From positions 1 through 39,638 of the forward strand of contig CAYTWB010000040.1 of assembly GCA_964441945.1 (NCBI GenBank): 39,638 nt of DNA, written 5' to 3'. Of the stretch, positions 33,269 to 39,638 are shown in pieces. Below the pieces are notes generated by a model. That model saw only the letters and a program-made list of their open reading frames with translations. It had not been told where the DNA came from and ran no database searches. The first letter of the stretch is position 1; the number at the start of each line of letters is the position of its first letter. Both the position numbers and the translations under genes were made by a program. Origin of the DNA: JADGQM01 sp964441945 (GTDB lineage: Bacteria > Desulfobacterota > Syntrophobacteria > Syntrophobacterales > Syntrophobacteraceae).

Positions 33269-34357
33269 TTGGTCATTACAGTTGTATCCACCATTGTTGT
33301 TTTGGGGCTATTGATTTTTGTCCATGAATTGGGGCATTTCCTCGTGGCAAAGCGGTCAGGGGTGACGGTGCTCCGGTTCTCCCTGGGTTTCGGTCCCAGG
33401 CTTTTTGGGTATAAGCAGGGCGATACGGACTATTGTGTGTCCCTCATTCCACTGGGGGGCTACGTCAAGATGCTGGGGGAGGAACTGGGGGAAGAGGTGG
33501 AGGAGGCGAAGCGATCATCGAGCTTTTCCCTCCAGCCGGTATCCAAGCGAATAGCCATTGTACTGGCGGGCCCGCTCTCAAACTTCCTCCTGGCTATGGT
33601 TATTTTTGCCTTCATCTATGCGATATCCGGCATCCCTCATCTCATTCCCGAGATCGGTTCCGTCAGTGAGGGTTCTCCAGCCGAACGAGCCGGCCTGATG
33701 ACCGGGGATAAGATCATCTCCATCCAGGGGAACTCCATCGGAGATTGGGAAGACCTTTCCCGTCTCATAGAAGAACTGGGCGAACAACCCCTAGCGCTCC
33801 AGGTTGAGCGCGATGGGGCTCATGTTGCGATCTCGGTCACTCCCCACGTGACTGAAGTCAAAAACATCTTTGGAGAACCCGTCAAACGGGCCGTCATTGG
33901 CATCACCGCTTCCGGAAAGATTGGCATAAAAAAGGAAAACCCTCTTTTCGCCGTCTACTACAGCGTGGTCCAGACCTGGAATTTGAGCAAGCTTTTCCTG
34001 GTTACCGTTGGGAAGCTCATCGAAGGGGTCGTTTCGATCAAGACCCTGGGGGGGCCAATTCTGATCGCTCAGATGGCTGGTCAACAGGCCAATGAAGGTC
34101 TGCTCAGTCTGGTCCATTTCATCGCCTTGATCAGTGTGAATCTGGCAGTCTTGAACCTGCTGCCTATCCCCGTTCTGGACGGGGGTCACATCATGTTTTT
34201 CCTGGTTGAGGGATTGCTCGGCAGGCCCATAGGCCAGCGAAAGATTGAGTGGGCTCAAAAAGCAGGGATGCTCCTTCTTCTCGTGCTCATGGTTTTTGTA
34301 TTCTATAACGATATTATGCGGTTGATCCCTGGACAGAAGTCTGAATTTCTTCCGTAG
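33269..34357 (+). CDS. rseP: RIP metalloprotease RseP (site-2 protease)
   Basis: 362 residues. Membrane zinc protease that cuts substrates inside the membrane, in E. coli the anti-sigma factor RseA. The zinc motif H19-E20-x-x-H23 is in FVHELGHFLVA near the N-terminus; a PDZ domain lies at about 125-195 (GSPAERAGLMTGDKI), and the third zinc ligand region is LNLLPIPVLDGGH. Only one PDZ is apparent, fewer than in E. coli. Start is a TTG with AAAGG 8 bases upstream. Confidence 0.95.
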   Translation: MVITVVSTIVVLGLLIFVHELGHFLVAKRSGVTVLRFSLGFGPRLFGYKQGDTDYCVSLIPLGGYVKMLGEELGEEVEEAKRSSSFSLQPVSKRIAIVLAGPLSNFLLAMVIFAFIYAISGIPHLIPEIGSVSEGSPAERAGLMTGDKIISIQGNSIGDWEDLSRLIEELGEQPLALQVERDGAHVAISVTPHVTEVKNIFGEPVKRAVIGITASGKIGIKKENPLFAVYYSVVQTWNLSKLFLVTVGKLIEGVVSIKTLGGPILIAQMAGQQANEGLLSLVHFIALISVNLAVLNLLPIPVLDGGHIMFFLVEGLLGRPIGQRKIEWAQKAGMLLLLVLMVFVFYNDIMRLIPGQKSEFLP

Positions 34358-34395
34358 GACCAGCTCTTGCGAGGGTTTCATCCGGTGCGGTTAAC

Positions 34396-35091
34396 GTGAA
34401 GATCCTGGCGGTTGACACCTCGACAGCTTCGGGCAGCATTGCCATCCTGGACGGCGCTCGCGTGATGGCCGAGTGGACGTTGTTGTCGTCCCAGACTCAC
34501 AACCGTCTCCTGCTCAAACGAATCGATTTCCTGCTGAACGAATTGGGATGGGGCTTTGAACAGGTTGAAGCCTTTGCCGTGACGACCGGTCCCGGAAGCT
34601 TTACGGGTTTGCGAATCGGACTGACCACAGTCAAGACGCTCGCCTGGGCAACCGGAAAACCCTTTGTGGGAATCCCTTCGCTGGACGCTCTTGCCGCCCC
34701 CCTGGGGTATGCCGCCCACCCCGTTTGTCCCCTCTTGGACGCACGCAAGAGTGAAATCTATTTTGCCGTTTATCAGCCGGATGGAAGAGGAGCAGTGCAA
34801 CGGCGGTCCTCTTTCCAGGTGGATTCCCCTCAGCGAATTGTAGAGAAGATTACGGGCCCCACCATCTTCTGTGGGGATGGATGGTCTCTGTGCGCGGAGT
34901 TGTTTTCGAAAGAGCTGGGCGGTTGGGCACTGGCGGCCCCTGCCCCATTCCATTTCGTCCGGGCGGCCCTGGTGGGAGAGCTGGCACGGGAAAGACTTCT
35001 GGATCAGGAAGCGGAAAACCCTTTAACGGCTGCCCCCCTGTATGTTCGGCCTTCCGAGGCGGAAATGCGACATCCCCGCCCGGCTACGTAG
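34396..35091 (+). CDS. tsaB: tRNA threonylcarbamoyladenosine biosynthesis protein TsaB
   Basis: 231 residues. Partner of TsaD in making the t6A modification at position 37 of ANN-decoding tRNAs. ASKHA-type fold with ILAVDTSTASGSIAIL at the N-terminus and VTTGPGSFTGLRIGL, the family hallmark. It starts with GTG and has no clear ribosome site. It closes the translation and lipid cluster. Some homologues end later, so the short C-terminus is ordinary. Confidence 0.92.
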   Translation: MKILAVDTSTASGSIAILDGARVMAEWTLLSSQTHNRLLLKRIDFLLNELGWGFEQVEAFAVTTGPGSFTGLRIGLTTVKTLAWATGKPFVGIPSLDALAAPLGYAAHPVCPLLDARKSEIYFAVYQPDGRGAVQRRSSFQVDSPQRIVEKITGPTIFCGDGWSLCAELFSKELGGWALAAPAPFHFVRAALVGELARERLLDQEAENPLTAAPLYVRPSEAEMRHPRPAT

Positions 35092-35199
35092 CCGAGCATC
35101 TTCAACCAGGGGAGAATGAAAGCGTTTCCCCGGTCCAAGGACACCGGACTGTAAACACCCTCCCCACTGACTCCATTGTTGGTGAATTAAGAGCGAAGT

Positions 35200-35270
35200 G
35201 GGCGGGCATAAGCCCGCCCCTATAGCGAATGGTCGTCCGGCAACGATAGGGGCGGGCTTCATGCCCGCCC
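35200..35270. repeat. Nested GC-rich inverted repeat (possible terminator or dispersed repeat)
   Basis: GGGCGGGCATAAGCCCGCCC (from 35200) and GGGCGGGCTTCATGCCCGCCC (ending 35270) are each hairpins by themselves. Their outer parts, 35200-35222 and 35247-35270, are near-perfect inverted copies of each other. The unit lies in the 240-bp gap after tsaB, between it and the oppositely oriented Tim44-like gene. It could stop transcription from both sides or be one copy of a genome-wide repeat. Confidence 0.65.
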
Positions 35271-35331
35271 GAAAGACGGGCTGAAATCCATCATTCACCG
35301 TCATTGCCCTCTGACCCAGGAGAGAGACAGT

Positions 35332-36357
35332 TCAGGATGGTCTTGCTGGGCCTTCCGCCTGATTGATCGCCGACAACTGCCAGCGTGATCCGCCGATATC
35401 CCGGGTAAAAGTCCAGAACTCCTGGAACTTCACCGGATTCAGCTTGTCCCCTTCAAGGACCTGGCCGGTCCGGTCATCTACCGTGTAATCAAGCAGGTTG
35501 GCTGTAAAGAATATGGTTATGTAGTCTTTCCCGGTCTCCTGCCAGGCTTCACTGAATTCAACTTTCCTTACCGCAATATTCTCCAGGCGGTTGATTCTGC
35601 CCTTCTGCTTCATTTCTTCGAAGCTGTCTCGGAAGAACTTGGCCATCTCACCGGTCATCAGGCTTTCGATGCCTTCCAGACCCCGGTTCATCCAGCCTGC
35701 TTGAATGCGAAAGAACATGTCCTGTGCAAGCTCTTTGAAAGCGTCCTCATCGAAAGCCGGATCAACCCGTCTCAACTGCTCAAGACCCCGCTCCAGGTCG
35801 TTAAAGGTCCCAGCGTAGGATTCCTGGGACCCTCCACCATAATAAGGGGTGGCCTCCGTTCTTGGGTAAGGGGCTTCAATGTGAGGGGAAGTCGCATCAC
35901 CGTAATAAGACGCCGCTTCCTTCTGGAATCTCCACCTTCGGTAAAACTTCCAGCCGAAATAGGCCAGCAGACCCAGGATAACAATGTCAAAGAAGCCCAT
36001 TCCGCCCCCACCATGGCCTCCCATCGGTGCGGCAACTCCACTGCTGCCAAAAAGCATATTGCCCAGAAACCCTCCAGCGACCCCACCCGCCAGACCCTGG
36101 AGAAACGGGCTGCGGCTGAACGATCCGGAAGAAGGCTGCGGAGCGGCTCCGGGCATCGATCCCGGGCTGCTGAACGGCCGGCTGGGAGAAGGAGCGGCTG
36201 GAGTACTCGGGCTCGAAAAACTCCGACTGCCTCGGCTGCCGGATGAGCCCCCTCCCCCGGCCCGTGCCCACGCATTCGATTCGACAAGGGTGAAAAGCCC
36301 GAAAAACAAGACGATTGCCATGATGGCGCCCAAGTAGAGACTCTTTCTTTTTTTCAT
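35332..36357 (-). CDS. Exported Tim44-like domain protein
   Basis: About 341 residues. Signal peptide (MKKRKSLYLGAIMAIVLFFG to AWARA), then a Gly/Ser/Pro-rich stretch (35-120) typical of bacterial Tim44-like proteins, a Gly-rich GGVAGGFLGNMLFG segment, a membrane segment (IVILGLLAYFGWKFYRRW) and a C-terminal Tim44-like domain (about 190-335, FDEDAFKELAQDMFFRIQ and the final ISAINQAEG-like strand). Function in bacteria is unclear; mitochondrial Tim44 helps import proteins. The start may be the TTG at 36363, which is better spaced from AGGAG than the ATG at 36357. Confidence 0.88.
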   Translation of the reverse strand: MKKRKSLYLGAIMAIVLFFGLFTLVESNAWARAGGGGSSGSRGSRSFSSPSTPAAPSPSRPFSSPGSMPGAAPQPSSGSFSRSPFLQGLAGGVAGGFLGNMLFGSSGVAAPMGGHGGGGMGFFDIVILGLLAYFGWKFYRRWRFQKEAASYYGDATSPHIEAPYPRTEATPYYGGGSQESYAGTFNDLERGLEQLRRVDPAFDEDAFKELAQDMFFRIQAGWMNRGLEGIESLMTGEMAKFFRDSFEEMKQKGRINRLENIAVRKVEFSEAWQETGKDYITIFFTANLLDYTVDDRTGQVLEGDKLNPVKFQEFWTFTRDIGGSRWQLSAINQAEGPARPS

Positions 36358-36764
36358 TTTCAATCCAACTCCTGGAACCATTGTTGAGGTTCGCTCATAG
36401 AGGCCGCAAAATTGCCTGTCGCAACTCCAAACACCCGATGGTCAATAAGATAACAAAGCACCTCTCCAATGGCAACCTTGATCATGGTATGCAGCGTCAA
36501 ACCCCGGCTGCGTCTGCACACGATGTGGAAGTCAACGCACTCTTCTATTGGTTTCAGCAATGGCAAAAGCCATCTTGCATCGGAATTTACGATTTGATCC
36601 GTTGAGAACAAAAGTCTACAGATCACAGGTTATCGCTTCCTGGTATTTCTGTGTGTTGATTTGCAGCGGATCGAGTACTCTGATAATCGGATATCGGCAC
36701 TGAATGGCTGCGGGGTGATTGAGCCTCTATTTCAGATTGGCTCACAGGGTGTGAGAGGGGCAAC
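36358..36764. other. Divergent intergenic region upstream of yedF
   Basis: About 400 bp between the starts of the Tim44-like gene and yedF. I see no convincing gene, tRNA or repeat. The only structure noticed is the small hairpin over the yedF ribosome site at 36741-36755, listed separately. A short minus-strand ORF here was not accepted. Confidence 0.5.
36741..36755 (+). promoter_or_regulatory. Short hairpin or operator-like palindrome at the yedF ribosome site
   Basis: CTCACA (36741-36746) and TGTGAG (36750-36755) form a perfect 6-bp inverted repeat with GGG between them. Its right arm overlaps the GAGAGGGG ribosome site, 9 bases before the yedF ATG (36765). It could be an operator or a translational control hairpin for the yedF-selD pair, or chance. 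Confidence 0.35.
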
Positions 36765-37373
36765 ATGACAGAGGAAAGACTTGATTGTCGAGGGCTCGCC
36801 TGTCCCGGCCCGGTCTTGAAGACCAGGGAACTGGTGAAACAGGGCGGCATAACCCGATTGAGCGTCGTTGTGGACAACCCGGCGGCCAGAGAGAACGTGA
36901 GCCGTTTTCTGGAACACACCGGATATCAGGTGACTGTTTCTGAAAAGGATGCGAACTTCGAGGTTACGGGAACCAGGGATCGCCATGCGGTTTCCTCTGA
37001 AGAGAAGGGGCCTTCACCCGGTCTGGATCAAGAGTGCAGGATTGCAGTGCTCGTCGGGGCCGATCATATGGGACGCGGCGACGATCTCCTCGGAAACAAG
37101 CTGCTTTTCAATTTCATCAACACCTTGAAAGAGATGGGAACAGAGCTGTGGCGGCTGATCTTTCTCAATGCCGGGGTCAAACTGGCTGTAGAGGGGTCGG
37201 ATTGCCTTCCTGCGCTCCGTGAACTCCATGATGAAGGCGTATGCATCCTGGTGTGCGGAACTTGCTTGAACCATTTCGGACTGCTGGAAAAGAAACAGGT
37301 CGGTGAGACGACCAATATGCTCGACATCGTCACCGCATTACAACTGGCGGATAAGGTCATAAGCATAACCTAG
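36765..37373 (+). CDS. yedF: Selenium metabolism protein YedF (TusA + DsrE-like)
   Basis: 202 residues, normal for the family. The N-terminal TusA-like sulfurtransferase domain (1-75) has the key Cys13 in CRGLACPGPVLKTRE. The C-terminal DsrE/F-like domain (about 95-202, IAVLVGADHMGRGDDLLG and EGVCILVCGTCLNHFGL) follows. YedF is found next to selD in selenium-using bacteria and is thought to act in selenium supply or transfer; its exact chemistry is not settled. GAGGGG precedes the ATG. selD starts 9 bp after its stop, so the two are surely one operon. Confidence 0.93.
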   Translation: MTEERLDCRGLACPGPVLKTRELVKQGGITRLSVVVDNPAARENVSRFLEHTGYQVTVSEKDANFEVTGTRDRHAVSSEEKGPSPGLDQECRIAVLVGADHMGRGDDLLGNKLLFNFINTLKEMGTELWRLIFLNAGVKLAVEGSDCLPALRELHDEGVCILVCGTCLNHFGLLEKKQVGETTNMLDIVTALQLADKVISIT

Positions 37374-37382
37374 GAATCCCAG

Positions 37383-38429
37383 ATGAGCCAAAGTCGAATT
37401 GAATTGACCAAGACCGTTCGGGCAGCCGGTTGAGCAGCCAAAATCGGTCCGGGTGACCTTGCCGACATTTTGGAGATGCTGCCCCTCGAAAATGATCCCA
37501 ATCTTCTCGTCGGCCGGGAGACATCCGATGATGCCGGGGTGTACCGCCTCACAGATGAAATGGCGTTGGTCCAGACCCTGGATTTCATCACTCCCGTGGT
37601 CAATGATCCCTGGGATTTTGGGCGCATTGCCGCCGCAAATGCGCTCAGCGATGTCTTTGCCATGGGCGGTCGCCCCCTGACGGCAATGAATGTTGTCTGC
37701 TTCCCGTCACGCTCCATGGATAAAGCTATACTGGGGCAGATTCTGCGGGGTGGACTGGAGAAGGTCCACGAAGCCGGGGCGGTCCTCATTGGGGGACACA
37801 GCGTCGAGGACTCGGAGATCAAGTACGGTCTTTCAGTAACCGGTCTGGTTCATCCGGGACGCATTGTCACCAATGCCGGTGCAAGACCGGGCGATACTCT
37901 GATTCTCACCAAACGGTTGGGAACAGGGATCCTTGCGACGGCAATCAAAGCCGGTCTAATCTCCCCTGCGGTTGAAAGAGAAGCGATAGAGTCGATGGCG
38001 ACGCTAAACGGAAAAACCTCTCAGCTCATGGCTTCCTACTCGGTGCATGCATGCACCGACATAACGGGTTTTGGTTTGCTTGGCCACGCTCTGGAACTGG
38101 CCGTGGCGAGCAAGGTGCGGCTGATTCTCGATTCTGCCGAGGTACCGTTGCTGCCGGAAACCAGAGAACTGGTTCACATGGGGTTGGTCCCGGCCGGAAG
38201 TTATGCCAACCGCAACTACTGCACTCACCAGATCGAACAGCGCAAGCCGGTTGATCCGGTGATGCTGGATCTCCTGGCAGACGCTCAAACTTCCGGCGGT
38301 CTGCTGATTGCCCTTCCGGAGGACCAGGCCCGTTCACTGCTGGCCGATCTCAGGGAACACGATGTTTCCCATGCGGCCATGATTGGCAGGGTCGTGGGTG
38401 GAACCGCAGGAACGATTGAACTGGCATAG
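37383..38429 (+). CDS. selD: Selenide, water dikinase SelD with in-frame TGA (selenocysteine 17)
   Basis: 348 residues, counting the TGA at 37431-37433 as selenocysteine. SelD makes selenophosphate, the selenium donor for selenocysteine and selenouridine in tRNA. The ATG at 37383 gives MSQSRIELTKTVRAAG then Sec17-AAK20; Cys17 and Lys20 are the essential residues of E. coli SelD, and many SelD proteins have Sec at 17. AGGA lies 7-8 bases upstream. Downstream motifs: NDPNLLVGRETSDDAGVYR, ANALSDVFAMGG, IGGHSVEDSEIKYG and THQIEQRKPVDP. A purely mechanical ORF call would start too late and miss the catalytic residue. Confidence 0.95.
37431..37458 (+). promoter_or_regulatory. Sec TGA codon and SECIS-like hairpin of selD
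   Basis: TGA at 37431-37433 is followed by GGUC (37446-37449), loop CGGGU (37450-37454) and GACC (37455-37458). The stem begins 13 bases after the TGA, the same offset as in the DUF1573 gene, and the loop again has a G in its first two positions. This fits the general bacterial SECIS pattern. The stem is only 4 bp, and no folding calculation was done. Confidence 0.6.
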
Positions 38430-38528
38430 ATAGCAGCCACATGGCCCGAGGTGGTGTTAGGCGCCGCACAACACGCTGCGGGTGCTCTGCGGCAGAATTC
38501 GGCTACCAACCCGCAGGAGGAGTCAGCA

Positions 38529-38888
38529 ATGGGCGAGAAAACATTCTTCGAGTATGAAGATGTCAAGGTAACCAACGCCAGATTCATCAATGGCGGGCAA
38601 ACCTACGCGATGAGCAACGTTACCTCGGTCAAGGCGTTTGAGCAGAAGCCTAGGCGACTTGGAGGAATCTTCATCCTCGTCATCGGTTTGGCTCTGACGA
38701 TGAACAATCCGCCAATCGGCATCGGCATCATGATCGCCTCCGCGCTCTACCTCTACTTTCAGAAGACCGTGTACCACGTGATGCTCGCAACCTCAGCCGG
38801 TGAGACAAGCGCACCAAAGACACTTCAGCGCGAGTACCTGAACAAGGTCGTCAGCGCCTTAAACGAGGCAATCGTCCATCGAGGATAG
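38529..38888 (+). CDS. DUF6232-type small membrane protein
   Basis: 119 residues. The N-terminal part (KVTNARFINGGQTYAMSNVTSVKAFEQ) is a typical strand-rich start of this family, followed by two hydrophobic segments (about 47-75, FILVIGLALTM and IGIGIMIASALYLY) and a C-terminal domain. GGAGGAG is 6-9 bases before the ATG. Function unknown; probably an inner-membrane protein. Its codon choice looks slightly different from the selD gene before it, which may mean recent acquisition, but I have not measured this. Confidence 0.8.
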   Translation: MGEKTFFEYEDVKVTNARFINGGQTYAMSNVTSVKAFEQKPRRLGGIFILVIGLALTMNNPPIGIGIMIASALYLYFQKTVYHVMLATSAGETSAPKTLQREYLNKVVSALNEAIVHRG

Positions 38889-39047
38889 AGCGAATCGAAT
38901 CGCGCACGATGTCAAATGCTTCGATCGAGCGGACCGTTTATCGGCAAGGCACTTGGCCCGCTCAGCTCAAACGTTCAGAGGTGCTTGGGTTCAGCAGAAT
39001 GAAACCCAGCCGGCAGAACCTCAAATTCTTATCCCTGAACACAGGTC

Positions 39048-39638
39048 TTAATGAAACCTCGCCGGTGACGCCGGGAGGATTGGCAGAAAGTCTGCAAAGA
39101 GCTCCGGATTGGCCTGTTTCATCCTCCTTCGGACGTCGATCGGATCAATCTTCTTGACCAGTCTCAGGCCCTCCTCGTTCTCACACAGGATTATCCCCCG
39201 GAAGAAGAGCCTGGCGAGCTTCACGGGATCGGTCTTCTTCTCGAGGGATTTTCGGAGGGCCAGATACTCATCCACCTGCTCCTTCAGACCCTCATGAATG
39301 CGCACCGTCTTGCGTTCGAACAAACCGTTGACACGGGCATGGGAAGGCAGCCAGCCGGAGGCAAGCTCTGGATCAAAGTCATAGAGAAGCAGGAGCTCCT
39401 GCCGCAATGCAATGAGCTCATCATCTTTCAGGTGTTGCCAGTCGATGGCGGAAGGATCGATGGAGCATCCTTCCCGATAGCATTGGCGGGCGGTTTTCGA
39501 GTTTCCGCGCAGCCAATAGGCATCCCCCAGATACCCATAGACGGAGGCATTGTGGGGCGCCTCAGCGATCGCCCCCTGAAGGTGCTGACAATTACCCACA
39601 CATGCCCCCATAGCTATGGTCCATGTCTGAGGTGGGGG
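39048..39638 (-). CDS. TPR-like protein, N-terminus beyond the window
   Basis: At least 196 residues; the frame stays open to the right window edge, so the gene begins outside and the ATG at 39611 is not necessarily the start. The visible start (HLQGAIAEAPHNASVYGYLGDAYWLRGN then ARQCYREGCSIDP) resembles one tetratricopeptide-type helical hairpin. The rest is helical with charged residues (EQVDEYLALRKSLEKKTDP, ARLFFRGIILCENEEGLRLVKKI). I do not recognise the whole family. It is convergent with the DUF6232-type gene. Confidence 0.8.
   Translation of the reverse strand, partial: PPPQTWTIAMGACVGNCQHLQGAIAEAPHNASVYGYLGDAYWLRGNSKTARQCYREGCSIDPSAIDWQHLKDDELIALRQELLLLYDFDPELASGWLPSHARVNGLFERKTVRIHEGLKEQVDEYLALRKSLEKKTDPVKLARLFFRGIILCENEEGLRLVKKIDPIDVRRRMKQANPELFADFLPILPASPARFH

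Noticed and set aside
36360..36626. 88-codon minus-strand ORF between the Tim44-like gene and yedF
   Set aside because: No usable ribosome site, no recognisable domain, and it lies in what should be a divergent promoter region.
36382..36764. Possible selC (tRNA-Sec) near the selenium operon
   Set aside because: No tRNA-like acceptor stem or UCA anticodon arm could be assembled here or after selD.
37453..37680. Alternative-frame ORF at the start of selD
   Set aside because: It is out of frame with the conserved SelD motifs, which continue through the TGA from the ATG at 37383.
38456..38462. GTTAGGC before the DUF6232-type gene, resembling an integron attC core
   Set aside because: No matching GYCTAAC partner or palindromic attC body was found upstream, and no second site after the gene.
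38909..39157. 82-codon plus-strand ORF after the DUF6232-type gene
   Set aside because: It overlaps the end of the TPR-like gene on the other strand and has no ribosome site or recognisable pattern.

Overview
The window looks like chromosomal DNA of a deltaproteobacterium (Desulfobacterota), most likely a Syntrophobacter-type sulfate reducer. The indicators are a siroheme-dependent (Ahb) heme cluster, a YedF-SelD selenium locus, a very PAS-rich hybrid kinase and the conserved rpsB-to-rseP block. No rRNA, tRNA, intact insertion sequence or CRISPR array was recognised.

Layout. (1) 1-7.6 kb: two PAS-rich hybrid histidine kinases, the first cut by the window edge, then an NtrC-type sigma-54 activator. 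(2) 7.6-11.7 kb: a small lipoprotein, a ~400-bp imperfect palindrome, a large secreted low-complexity protein and an unknown protein. (3) 11.8-14.8 kb: a CULT-domain (cereblon-like) protein converging on an AlgI/AlgJ-like exopolysaccharide O-acetylation pair. (4) 14.9-17.5 kb: four small proteins of unknown function and a zone of nested inverted repeats. (5) 17.7-22.8 kb: a ClpX-like ATPase without the usual zinc domain, then ahbC-hemB-ahbD. (6) 22.9-27.4 kb: a membrane-anchored rhodanese converges on a DUF1573 gene read through an in-frame TGA; upstream of that gene lie a divergent polysaccharide deacetylase and a C-terminal processing protease. (7) 27.6-35.1 kb: rpsB-tsf-pyrH-frr-uppS-cdsA-dxr-rseP-tsaB. 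(8) 35.2-36.4 kb: a hairpin repeat and a Tim44-like protein. (9) 36.8-38.4 kb: yedF-selD, with selD also read through an in-frame TGA. (10) 38.5 kb to the end: a DUF6232-type protein and a partial TPR-like gene.

The most notable observation is that the DUF1573 gene at 23527-24651 carries TGA exactly where the family normally has the first Cys of its CGC motif. The rest of the domain continues in frame, and a short SECIS-like hairpin starts 13 nt after the TGA. In selD, 13 kb away, the TGA sits at the known catalytic position (residue 17) and is followed by a hairpin at the same offset. The window therefore encodes the enzyme that makes the selenium donor, one classical selenoprotein and a candidate selenoprotein of a domain family that I do not know to contain selenocysteine.
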